From Exophiala sp. HKRS030 (taxonomy: Eukaryota > Ascomycota > Eurotiomycetes > Chaetothyriales > Herpotrichiellaceae), in NCBI GenBank assembly GCA_023897205.1, contig JAHWDD010000009.1:1-64000 (forward strand): DNA of 64,000 nucleotides, in the 5' to 3' direction. The notes below the pieces were generated by a model. That model had not been told where the DNA came from. It ran no database searches and saw only the letters and a list, made by a program, of their open reading frames with translations. The translations under genes and the position numbers were made by a program. Of the stretch, positions 1 through 10,916 are shown piece after piece; position 1 is the stretch's first letter, and the number at the start of each line of letters is the position of its first letter.

Positions 1-816
1 TTCTCTTGTTCACACTCATTTATATAGAGAAGAGGAATCCTCATCATTCTATAGACCAGACAGACATCAATTCAATCCATTTGTGCGTGTTGACAGTCAT
101 TTCGTCGACGCTCACAAAGCTGACAAGTGATGAGGTGTTGCATCTGTTGCAAGTGTTGCACCTGCAACCACTGCAACGGCTGCAACACAATATTTCCTCT
201 TCGGGAGGTCACGTGTACCCAGTCAGCCTTGTTGACGAGGCTGACCGTCTTTCGTCTGACTTTCCTCTTCCGACCACCCAGGTGGCCACATGAAGGTCGG
301 TTCGTAACATTACGTTCCTAACACTTCGATCTCGTCAATTCAGCCTCGACTCCATTTGCTTACTTCTGCTCAGCAATATTGAGTGAATCAATTTTAAGCT
401 ATAAAGAGAGGCCTCTTCTTTATGATTTACTTCTTAAATCTTCTTTCAAGTAATCAACGAAAATCTTGTCCAGCGCACCTTAGGCCACAGTCCAGACGCA
501 GGTGCAAAAACATGATTTTCGACTTGCGTCTTACAAGACCAAGAATTACCCTCTTCTTAGGAGAAATATTAATGACAGGACGATGACTATGTAAGGTAGT
601 TGTCTCTGTTCGAGGTAGGTGAAGGTGACCGTCGAGCAACTTCTTTGATGTGCAACAGGAAGGAGCGATCAACCACCTTCTCTTCTACCCTCTTCGTTTA
701 CATCGGCAAGGTGAAGTCTTCAAACCCAAGTAGTATTTAATCCCACGTTATATGAAAAGCCACATTTCTCAAACCCTATCTGATATTTGCAAACATTATA
801 CGATCATTACAGAATT
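1..816. other. Intergenic, no supported gene
   Basis: No conserved coding region is visible. A TGC/CAAC-rich tract at about 130-192 makes a very cysteine-dense short reading frame on the + strand, treated under findings. The last 100 bases before 817 are AT-rich and would be the promoter and leader of the UDP-glucose dehydrogenase gene. Confidence 0.6.
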
Positions 817-2395
817 ATGGATACGATCGATGGATTCCCAATGTCACGCATATGTTATGTCGGTGCAGGCCAAGTTGGCGCTTTATCTGCCATAGTCATG
901 GCTCGTGCCAATCCCTCCCTTCAGGTGGACGTTACTGATAAAAATTCTGCCGTCATTGAATCCTGGAAATCTGTCAGGCCTTACACTTCAAGGTTCCCCC
1001 TCCACGAGCCTGGTCTGAGAAATCTGATCAACACATGCCCTTGCAACCATCCGATCTCGTCATTACAGTTCAATGTCCTCCCATGCCTCTGCGAGCGCCA
1101 GATCCTGCCCAACCTGCATTTCTCTACAGATGTCGAAGGAAAGATCAAGACGGCTTCAGTCATCTTCATCTGTGTCAATACTACTGGTCGACAGCCATCA
1201 CTCGACTCACGCAAAATGAGCATGGGTCTCAACATCGATGACCACTTTGACGTGGTGAGACTCATTCACAGAGTCTGCAATGGTCGTCAAATCATTGTGA
1301 ACAAAAGCACAGTGCCTATGGGGACCGCCTTCAGTATGCAGCGCGAGGTCAGTGTTCCCGCCATCCATTTTGACTGCGCAGCCACTAATGAAATCATAGC
1401 TAACACGGCGTGATCCTCTTGCACAAGCCCCTTTGGTCTACTCCAATCCTGAATTCCTCGCCGAGGGAACTGCAATTCAAGATCTTGTTGAGCCTGAACG
1501 GGTTTTGATAGGTTGGCTGCCAAGACCGGTGGTTCCAGAAAACCATGATTTGCACGATCAGGCTGTTCAGTCTCTCATCGATCTCTACGCGGCTTGGGTT
1601 CCCAGACATAAAATCTTCACAATGGATGCATTCTCGTCCGAATTGGCAAAGATCGTTTGCAATGCCACCTTGGCTCAGCGAGTAACAAACATCAATACCA
1701 TTGCCACCATTTGTATGGCATATGGGAACCCAGAGGTCTTGGCGAATGCCAACAACATTGTGACAATGCTCGGCACGGACCCTCGCCTAGGCAATAACTC
1801 TCTCGAATCAGGCCTGGGTTTTGGCGGACCTTGCCTGGAAAAAGATATCGCTTACCTTGTGTACTTGGCTCAAAGTTTGAGTTTGTCTGATGTCGTCGCA
1901 TATTGGCAATGTGTGTTGGATTTCAATCGAAATCATATTGCTCGAATCACCACTCAGATTTTCGACAAGATCACTTGCAATATTGAGCAATCAGACAACA
2001 CCGACCAACGCCTAATGATCGCCATTTTTGGCATCGGTTTCAAGAAGGACACACCAGACATTCGTGGATCCATTGTCGTAAAGATGGCAGATTTCTTTGT
2101 CTCTCGCGGCATACAGGTAAATGTCTATGACCCTCGTGTACCGATTAACACCTTTGGACAATACCAAGCACTGAGACATAGGCTCATGTTCAAAAAAGCA
2201 AACGCAGTGGAAGCATGCAAAGGAGCAAGTGCCGTTATCATGAATCTTCCAAGTACGATATTTCCAGGGCCTAATTTGAACTGGGATGCCCTTTCGCACG
2301 TTATGCAACAGCCAAAATTACTCGTCTGTACCGGCAGGGATATGTCCATCACGAAGGAGTTTGAATATGGTTATGAAATAATGCGGATAGCATAA
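817..2395 (+). CDS. UDP-glucose 6-dehydrogenase family protein
   Basis: NAD-dependent enzyme of the UDP-glucose/GDP-mannose dehydrogenase family, expected to oxidise UDP-glucose to UDP-glucuronate in the cytosol. Two exons, 817-1347 and 1400-2395, joined across a 52-nt intron with a CTAAT branch site, give 508 residues, close to the usual eukaryotic size. The N-terminal Rossmann motif GAGQVG is at residues 16-21. STVPMGTA and YSNPEFLAEG are typical family blocks, and the splice restores the sequence between them. The catalytic cysteine is Cys322 in GFGGPCLEKD. A second nucleotide-binding domain begins near FGIGFKKDTPDIRGS. The start at 817 is the first in-frame ATG after the upstream AT-rich leader; ATG 841 is an alternative eight codons later. 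The active-site loop has Pro where most homologues have Ser. Substrate is inferred from the family, so a UDP-hexose relative cannot be excluded. Confidence 0.85.
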
Positions 2396-2998
2396 AACTA
2401 ACTTTGGCGGAGGGTTCAACAAGCCCAGGGCTATAGTCTCCGTAGCAGGCGGTTGCTGGCAATATTGAAATGGAGCCGCTGAAAAGATCCAGGAATAGTG
2501 CTCCCGAGCATGATTATAGCTTGGATCTGTGAGGACTTTCGCCAATTTGTTGTTCAACTGAGGTTTAGTTGTTATGTAATCCAGGGAGTCGATAGTTTGA
2601 GAGCCGATGGACGCCAGTAACAGCGGCGCAACTCACGATCTATAAGTATACATAGTACTTTTCATCGAGAAACGGATACAAGGAAACAATCCTGTCGGGA
2701 GTATCATGACGCGACCGCCCGCGGCCAATAATTTTGAATTGACTTAAAGTCTGTCAAAGTAGCTGACGGAGGTCTGTAGGAGATTATACACACTCCGTAC
2801 AGTAGGCTAGAGAATAGTAGCTAGTAAAGTATGACTAAACCAAGATTATATTAGAACGAGAAGCCATGATCAAAAACGAGTGTTCTTGTGAGTGTACGTG
2901 TGTGTGCATATATGTATGTCCATCCTCTCGCCGAACGAGTGAATATGCATTTCATGTGAGCGTCGAGTCCTGGAAAAGTCGAGCGCGCACATCTCTTG

Positions 2999-3052
2999 CA
3001 TGATGATGATGGCGATGATGATGTCAATGAAGAAGATGATGATGATAAAGAT
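2999..3052. repeat. Imperfect GAT/GAA trinucleotide repeat
   Basis: An interrupted run of GAT and GAA triplets. It reads as an Asp/Glu-rich peptide on + and a Ser-rich peptide on -, but neither frame has a supported start or homology, so it is treated as a microsatellite. Confidence 0.7.
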
Positions 3053-3438
3053 AGGGCAAGGGAGGTAAAAGAGTGCCAAACAGTGCGTGCGTTCTCACGA
3101 AGGCATGTTGAAAATAACAGTTTCGACCGAACACGGCGTCGTCCATGTGATTCTCTCCTGTTCTTCTTCTCCGTCTTCGTCTTCCGCATCCATGATTATT
3201 ATTTTTCTCGTTGTTTCACTTCTTCTTCTTCTTGTTGTTCTCATTCTTGTTCTCGTTGTGGAATGAAATCTCGCCGCCATTGATGCTGTAGCCACCCTCA
3301 CCGTGCCGCCAGTGGGATGCCGAATTGACTGACTACTTAGTTGACGAACTAATTAGCCAACCAACCAACCAGTGCTAACGTGGCCCCCAGGGACGGACGA
3401 GTCCAGTGCTACTGCTGCTTCTGCTGCTGTGTGTTCTT

Positions 3439-3537
3439 CTACTCGGTGTCAACAGGCGGCTGCACGGTCTTCTGGATGGTGCATTGGTAGCTCTCTTGAG
3501 CGGACAGGATAGGGCAGATGATGACTTGTTTGGCCAT
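3439..3537 (-). CDS. Possible 32-residue small protein, unrecognised
   Basis: ATG at 3537 lies in a good fungal initiation context (CACAATGGCC) after about 100 bases of pyrimidine-rich, G-poor leader, which is how many fungal genes look just upstream of translation. The frame runs 32 codons, beginning MAKQVIICPI, and ends at TAG 3439-3441. No family is recognised, and further exons or chance are both possible. The G-rich repeat at 3722-3758 sits about 190 bases upstream of this start. Confidence 0.2.
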   Translation of the reverse strand: MAKQVIICPILSAQESYQCTIQKTVQPPVDTE

Positions 3538-3721
3538 TGTGCTTTGTTATCGAGGGGTTTGGGGGATTTGGGTCTTGATTTGGATATGTTAGATGGGATG
3601 GGAAGGTGTTTGGGATGACGGAGAAAAGAAAAGGGTCATGGCTTGAGGAGGTGGCGGGCGCGAAATATATTGCTTGAGCTGGGTGATGCTGGTAGAGTTT
3701 GGGAATACAAAGAACGTCAAA

Positions 3722-3758
3722 GGGTGTCGAGGGTCGAGGGTCGTGAGGGTCGTGAGGG
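3722..3758 (+). repeat. G-rich tandem repeat with quadruplex pattern
   Basis: Five GGG tracts separated by loops of 6, 4, 6 and 6 bases, built from repeated GGGTCGTGA-like units. This fits the G3N1-7 quadruplex rule on the + strand. Whether it folds or acts is unknown. Confidence 0.6.
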
Positions 3759-4060
3759 TCTGGAGATGTTCTTGGGTTGGAGGGTGGAGGTTGTCATGTG
3801 TAGATGGCGTGTGGTCGTGTCGAGATGGACATGGACATGGAGGACAAAGAAGGTGTCAGGTTGGAATTATTGCGGAGGAAACGCTTAGTATTGTTGTTGC
3901 GGAATGTTCTTGATATTGTTCTTGGCTATACAAAGCCTTGACATGACATCCTGTCTATCTACTCACGTCACGAGCTTGAGTGGCCCTCGTGAGCCTTGTC
4001 TGCTGCATTCAGACTATATGTTTGCGTGGATCGGAATCGAAGGTTTAGACTGAGGGTGAT

Positions 4061-4671
4061 CTAGAATCGTGTGAATGGCAACCACTTGCCCCGCAGCTTG
4101 ATGTTGACCTGGGCTTTGTGTCAGTGTTGTCTAGAGTCTGAAGGCTGACCAAGAAGAGAATAAACGTACCCAAGTAACTCCATCCTTGTCAACCTCTTTC
4201 TCGACAGTGGTGGAGAAAGCAATGGCACTCATGATGCCGTCACCGAACTTTTCGTTCAAGACGGCCTTGTAGGCATAACCGTAGTTCTGGACAATTTCGT
4301 ACAAACGATAGATCAATGGCTCCTTAGGAGGCATCTCGACACTTTTTCCACGATCGGGAAACCCACTGAGTTGCTGCTCCAGCACGGCATGGTCGATGTT
4401 GAGGAACTCGGACAGATTCTTGATGTCTTCGGGTGAGGCTTTGGCCTGGCCGTAGAAGATGGCTGCTACGGCGACTTCTTCTCTGCCCACGACTTTGGCG
4501 AGCTCTTCAAATGTCACTCCCTTTTTGGCCTTGGCTTGAAACAGCGTCACGGATGACGTGGGTAGGTTCGCGTGTTGCGAGGTCTGTTCATATTAGCGAG
4601 ATTGATCTTGAATGGTTCTGGCTGGGTCGGCGGGAGGGAGGAGTAATTACGTCAAGAGTAGCGATGGACAT
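4061..4671 (-). CDS. CYN1: Cyanate hydratase (cyanase)
   Basis: Cyanase converts cyanate and bicarbonate to ammonia and CO2. Three exons on the minus strand (4671-4651, 4583-4170, 4108-4061; introns of 67 and 61 nt) give 160 residues, the normal fungal length. The N-terminal helix-turn-helix-like domain is followed by the catalytic domain with [18 protein letters not shown] and [14 protein letters not shown]. The expected catalytic trio is Arg100, Glu103 and Ser126. The last exon supplies the conserved C-terminus [11 protein letters not shown], which is lost if the second intron is ignored. The start at 4671 gives the standard MSIATLD beginning. The frame stays open upstream to another ATG at 4800, which would add 43 residues rich in Arg and Ser with no acidic residue, like a mitochondrial presequence. 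The gene is divergent from the phospholipase D gene. Confidence 0.93.
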
Positions 4672-4800
4672 GTTGGAAGCGAATCGTGCCGGTATGACTA
4701 AAGCGGGAGAATGTGGTAAGCTGCGAGAGAGGATGGAGTGTCTTGTTGATCTGAATGCTGGGGATGCGAGACGATATAAAGGACGAAGAGATGAAGGCAT

Positions 4801-5979
4801 TGGGTTATTACCTGCGAGGAAAAAAGATGATGTACCGAGTGTGGACCTGGTCGAGTGATATAATAGTGGCAATATATATAGCCAGCCGATGGTCCGACCA
4901 AAGAAGCCGGCGTGGAGTTCAGGACCTACCAGTATTTGTATTTTGTTATCCTCATGTGTGGTTCCGTGGAGATGGTGGAGGAGGTGGTGGTGGTGGTGCA
5001 GCGCAGGTGCAGGTGAGAAAGCTGCGGTGCAATGACGACGGCGAGTGAGTGGCAGTGGAGGGGAAAATTGGTTTCCCCGCACGAGGATGGACATGGAATC
5101 TCGTTTGGCCCCGCCAAACCGATGCCCTGAGAGACGTCCGATGATACCTAACCGGCTCAGGCTATTGACAAAGGATGGTGGTGATGATCTGCCGCTTCAA
5201 GGTTTCTTACGGCGGCATGATCATATTGATGTTGAAGTACAAGATTTTAGTATAATACTTCGAGGGCGAAAATGGAGATATTCTACGAGCCAGCTGGGGA
5301 TGCCTTAGGTAGTTACTGTACCTCACTAGCCACAGACTAGCAGGTATTTAGTTAAAGAGGCAGGAAGCACCTACGGTTAGTTTAGGTAAGAGAAGGTGTT
5401 CACTCTTGCCTGCTAAGAGAACTTGGTTGATCAGCGATTATGCACACTAATGACAACTAACTTGACTACGGCGCAGTACTTGGTTACCTAGGTAGTTCGT
5501 AAAAGGTACAATTGGGAGGTACTTCGTGGTACTTGTGCCTGAGGTACCTGTAACTCCGTACTCCGTAGTACGCATATCCAACAGCTTGGTGATAGGTTTC
5601 GACGTCTAAGCTTCCACCCAAGCGTTCAAGACATTTCTTGGACCAGTGCATCCCATTGGATATCTAAGGGATGCTTCATCTGCAGCGTTTCACTTGTCCA
5701 CTTTATTCACTCGTTCGTTGTGCGTCCGTTCTGTGTCCGTTCTGTCTTGGGCCTTGCCTCCTCAGCTGAGACAACACACACCTGAAACCACCTTTCATTG
5801 TCACTGGTTTTCTCTGATTACCTGACGTGAAGCTCGCCATCTGTTTCCATTCCTATCAGTCATTGCTGGCCTTTTGAACTGATCACCTCTTTACTCTCCC
5901 ATCTCCAACTCTTCGACATGATACTCTCATCCATTTGATTCTGCATTCTTCCTGGCTCTGCAGATTTCTCCATTCCACA
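4801..5979. promoter_or_regulatory. Divergent intergenic region, cyanase / phospholipase D
   Basis: About 1.2 kb between divergent starts, with no credible gene. It holds several near-palindromic TACCTAGGTA-like words around 5300-5530 and two ACTCCGTA words near 5553-5566, both common in fungal intergenic DNA. The 200 bases before 5980 are pyrimidine-rich and resemble a fungal promoter and leader. No specific regulator site can be assigned. Confidence 0.5.
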
Positions 5980-8900
5980 ATGTCTTATTATCAACAACAG
6001 CAACAACCTCCGGACGATGATGGTCTGGCCTATGGTGACGATTATTCCCAATCTCGAGCCAGTGGTCAACCCCCAAGGATCGCTCATCTCTCGGGGATAC
6101 TTTGAAGAGATTCAAGGCTGGCTACGACAGCTTCAAGAATCCTTCTTCCCCTTCCCCTCCTCAAAACTATGGCTATGGCGGTTCGGCTTCTTCCAATCAG
6201 GGCTACTATGGCCAACAAGCTGCCAATACTGGTTACCCTCAGGTCGGTCAATCTGCCTATCCTGGAGGTCCGCCAACACAGCCTGCCGCTCAGAGACCTG
6301 ATCTCGGAACCCAGCTCCTGGGTACTCTTCATTCTACCATTCACAACATCGGTACCGATGTTGCAGGCCTTTTTGGATCAAGTGGCCCACCTCCCCCAAA
6401 TACCGCCAACAAACCTCCTGGTGCTAGCGGTTATAACAACCCCGCCTATTCCAATACCACGTCGGCCTCATCAGCCCCACCGCAAGGGAGAAACCGTTTC
6501 GATAGTTTTGCTGCCGAACGTCCAGGAAATGATGTAAAATGGTATGTTGACGGCTGTTCTTACTTTTGGGCAGTAAGTCAGGCACTCGAAGGTGCAAAAG
6601 AATCAATCTGGATCTTAGATTGGTGGCTGTCTCCAGAACTCTACCTCCGTCGTCCACCTTCCAAGAATGAGCAATGGAGGCTAGATCGAACTCTTCAGCG
6701 CGCCGCTCAACGAGGAGTCAAGGTCAACATCATTGTCTACAAAGAGGTAACACAGGCTTTGAGTGCGTACATTTCTTCCCCGTTATCAACCATCTCCATT
6801 CTCTTCTCCCTCCATCCACCAATGCCATGACCTCATTTCTTGTCGCCCTTGGTCTACGAGCCACCGCAACGTCCGTCGACTATCTCGAAAAAGAGAACCC
6901 ACTAATCCTTCCGCCTTTAGCTCTATCCTCGGCACATACCAAGCATGAATTGGAAAAATTATCCCCAAACATCGCCGTCTTCCGTCATCCTGACCATTTA
7001 CCCGATGCTCAGACTGCACACTCATCCTTGTTGTCTTCATTTCAGGGACTCAAGCTAGACGCCGCCGGCGCCTCAAAGCTGGGTTCAGACGCCTTGAAAG
7101 GAATTTATGGTCTGAGCGATGATGTTGTTCTCTATTGGGCCCATCACGAGAAATTGTGCCTGATCGACGGCAAGATTGCCTTTATGGGCGGACTTGATCT
7201 ATGTTTTGGTAGGTGGGATACTAACCAACATGCCATTGCCGACGCTCATCCGAATAATGTCAACGATATCGTGTTTCCAGGTCAGGATTTCAATAACGCA
7301 AGGTATGTCACCATATCGTAGTATTCCTCTTTACACCCTGCTTGCCTTGTCTGGGGAAGACACCTTACATCCTATTTGCCTCTTGTGATCAATACTCAAC
7401 TAATTCTTCACTTATCAGAGTCATGGATTTCAGCGATGTCGCCAATCCCTTCCAGAATAAACTAGACAGGACCAAGAGCTCGCGCATGGGATGGTCAGTG
7501 CAATCCCTCAACTTCAAACATTTACTGACCATCAAAGGTCCGATATTGCTCTGAGCCTCCATGGTACATCCGTGCAAGACCTTCGTCATCATTTTATCGA
7601 CCGTTGGAATTTCATTTACGACGAAAAGTACAATGTTCGTCAAGACGTACGCTACTCCCGTATTGCAGACGGCTTTACTCACTCTGCCTCGGGTATTGCC
7701 CAGCGTCCGCAATCCCAAGGACATCTTCAAGCGCCTCAGCCCGGCGGGGCTTTTCCTCCACCACCGGGTAGTCAACCATACGCCGCACCTGCTTGGCAAA
7801 GTACCAGTCGTCCTCATACGCCTAACCCATCCGATCAATATCAAACTCAACAGCCGATCATCGCTGGCCAACCCGGGGGGCAACAAGGTCAGTGGCAAGC
7901 ACCAACAGGGCAGTATAGCCAGGGCAGCTTTCCTCCTCCACCCCAGGATCTCCTCCGCACGTCCAGCCGACATCAGCCACAACCTACCCCGGGAATATCG
8001 CTCCACCGAGCCCACAGCCACAATACTCTGGTGGGTATCAACAAAACCCTAGCCCTTCGCCTCAACCATATGCTCCGAATCAACAGCCTACAAGCCCACC
8101 CCTCAGCAATATGGGTCTAGTCCCCAGATTGCGAGTCCACCTCCTCAACAGTATGCAGGCATTCAGCAGAGTACAAGCCCAACTCCCCAGCAATGGGTTC
8201 CCAATCAACAGTCGCCCGGATCCCAGCCTCAATATTCAGCATACAGCCAGGGTATCAATCCGACCCAATCGCCGCCCGTTCAACCCTATCAACAGACGGC
8301 TTATCAGTCGGCACCAGGTGAGCAGACACGCGGCTTTGATGACAATTACCAAGGTCAAGACGGCGAACGAGGCTTTGGTAATGAGCGTGGTATGCGAGGA
8401 CGATTCGACCAGTATCGCGACGAAGGTAGACGCATTGGCCAAGAGCTTTCTTCGATCGGCAACATCGTTTCTGGAGGTGTTGAGCAGAAATACCACCAAT
8501 ACTCAAACAAATACTTTTCACCCACTGGTAGTTATGGTCGCATACAAAATCAACCTCGTGGCCCGATGACAACTCAAATTCTCCGAAGCTGTACGAAGTG
8601 GAGCAACGGAACCCCGCTAGAAACATCCATCCAGAATGCCTACATCGAAGTGATCAAGAACAGTCAACATTTTGTTTATATTGAGAATCAATTCTTCATC
8701 ACAGCCACAGGTGACCAGCAAAAGCCAGTCAAGAACTTGATCGGACAAGCCATTGTTGAACGGATTCTGCGTGCGGCAAGAAATGGAGAGAAGTACAAGA
8801 TCATTGTTGTCATCCCTGCTGTGCCCGCATTTGCAGGCGACCTACGCGATGAAGCTTCGTTAGGAACGCGGGCCATCATGGAATTTCAATATTTCAGTAT

Positions 8901-10094
8901 CAATCGAGGCGGCCACTCCATCATGGAGAAGATTGCTCAGGCAGGATTCAATCCGCTAGATTACATCCGTTTCTACAATCTGAGAAGTTATGATCGAATC
9001 AATCGCAATATCAGAGTTGAGCAACAGAGCAATGTCAGCTACGAAGATGCACGGAAACAGCACGATGACGCTGTTGGTGCAGGTTACGGACAATACGGCG
9101 AGCAAACTGGAGTTACCAATCCGAACCAAGCGTCACAATATCAGCAATACCAGTCTGTGGCACAAAATGTGCCTGGTAGCGGACGGTGGGATAGTGTGGC
9201 AGAATGTTACATGTTAGGTGGACCGGATATTCGATCTGTTCCGTGGGATGGTCCACCCGAAGCAGAGTTGAATGCATTTGTGAGCGAAGAGCTGTACATT
9301 CACTCAAAGGTAAGTCCACGACATTTCAAGAGTTTTATCTTAATGGACGAAGCTGAACTTTATGCAGACTCTAATTGCCGATGATCGAATCGTCATTTGT
9401 GGGTCTGCCAATCTCAATGATCGTAGTCAGCTAGGATCGCACGACAGTGAGATTGCAATCCTAGTCAATGATCCTACCCCTGTACAGAGTTACATGTACG
9501 GCCAGCCCTACCAAGTCAGTCGGTTTGCTGCATCCCTCAGGCGACAACTTTTCAGAAAGCACTTGGGATTGATCGCACCTCAAGACATACAAAGACCTGA
9601 TGCGAATTACGAGCCTGTCGGAGTTCCAAATGCTTACGATTGGGGAACTCCAGAGGACAACATTGTCGCAGATCCTCTGAGCGATGCTTTACAAAGTTTA
9701 TGGAATACCCGAGCCAGAACCAATACTGAAGTATTCAGAAAGGCTTTCCGAGCTGTACCTGACGACAATATCCTTGGCTGGGAGGAATACAAGGAGTTTT
9801 ATGAGTACTTCTTCCAACCGGTTGATGATAATACCAACACCAAGGATAAGAGTAAACTCCCCCAAGAGTGGAATATGGACACGTTGTCCCAGGAGATTTC
9901 CCAGGAGGGGTACAGGAACTCAAGGCGTTGCTCAGTCAAGTTAAAGGTACTTTGGTCGAAATGCCCTTGTGCTTTTTGCAGAGTAAGTCAAATCTTTTTG
10001 GTTGATACCTTTGCTCTACTAACAGTACAAAGATGAGGATATTGCGAAAGAAGGCTTGACACTCAATGCCCTAACGGAAGAGCTATACACCTGA
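5980..10094 (+). CDS. Phospholipase D, two HKD motifs, four apparent -1 frameshifts
   Basis: Phospholipase D superfamily enzyme hydrolysing phosphatidylcholine-type lipids to phosphatidate. Proposed exons are 5980-6762, 6921-7302, 7419-7493, 7538-9309, 9368-9982 and 10033-10094. First HKD motif HEKLCLID is near residue 338, and the second, HSKTLIAD, near residue 1003, followed by GSANLNDRS. Between them lies a long Pro/Gln/Tyr-rich insert, so the product is about 1230 residues. No PX or PH domain is seen, unlike Spo14. The frame breaks at 6070-6074 (C5), 7941-7944 (C4), 8099-8102 (C4) and 9907-9910 (G4). Adding one base to each run restores continuous family-like sequence and makes the total exactly 1231 codons with every splice phase matching. 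The last intron has two acceptors six bases apart; only the distal one keeps the conserved-looking C-terminus. I infer consensus errors rather than a pseudogene. Confidence 0.85.
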
Positions 10095-10916
10095 TAGGTC
10101 CCTACACGTGCTGATGAAAATTATGAATGTTTCATGAAAATGCCTTGATCATCGTGCCGGCAACTGTTCCATCATATATGCAATTTGCTTCACACAGTGG
10201 CGCCAGTTCAGATATATGCTGTTGGGAGGATATTGGGTGGATAGCCTAAAGGCTTGAGAACAAAAGGGCTACGAATTATCCATGGCCCTTTAATATTTCC
10301 TTGATATTATAAGAGAGCTTTCCAACATCTGAAGAGCAACGTCATACATCAAAGATGGTCTTTGAAGAAATCCCAGTACTTAGCCACGCTCACGACCCGA
10401 ACAGCTAGAGCCTCCACGACCATAGTGCATAGAAGATCAGAAGTCCGGTGGAGCATTCAAAGTCTGGGGGAGTGGCAATCCCCTCGCGCATTTACTTGCC
10501 TGATCCATCCATGTCCATCATCCATGAATACCACAGACAGACAGTTACTTACTTCTACAACACATGGTTCACGGTGATTCCCATAACGTGAATAGCTTTG
10601 ATTGATGGTCACTTTCTTCGAGACTGTAATTCACAAACGCGGACGGACGCGAGTCCTGAAATGGCATGTGATCGACCCATCGACTATATTTGAGCGCCTC
10701 TTCCTCTAGTCCCACCTCCATCTCTACACACCCAACCTATTGCACAGTGAAGCACTCTGGCATCACGACGACAGTGTCACATCCTCTTTTTCAGTACCAC
10801 ATGAATTTCGGACACTCCGTGATTTCTCGCTTCCTGTCCTTGTTGCCAAGACACAATCCCATCACGAGCAACTTCCAACATCGTCTTTGGCGTCCACGTT
10901 CACAAAGATCGCCACG
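10095..10916. other. Intergenic, nothing recognised
   Basis: This contains the 3' region of the phospholipase D gene and the promoter and leader of the C2H2 protein. The last 200 bases are C-rich and CT-rich, as expected just before a fungal start. No conserved coding or RNA gene is seen. Confidence 0.5.

Larger units (their letters stand above)
2396..4060. other. Intergenic, low-complexity, one tiny candidate ORF
   Basis: Mostly simple sequence: a GAT/GATGAA tract at about 2999-3052, TTC and TTG runs at about 3219-3260, and G-rich tandem repeats at 3722-3758. Long frames here on both strands are produced by the trinucleotide repeats and show no family resemblance. A 32-codon minus-strand ORF at 3439-3537 is listed separately. 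Confidence 0.6.

Noticed and set aside
2851..3301. Acidic or Ser/Arg-rich frames on both strands
   Set aside because: They are created by GAT, GAA and TTC trinucleotide repeats and have no family resemblance.
5980..10094. Calling the phospholipase D locus a pseudogene
   Set aside because: All catalytic motifs and splice sites are intact, there are no in-frame nonsense changes after correction, and every break is of the same homopolymer type seen in five other genes.
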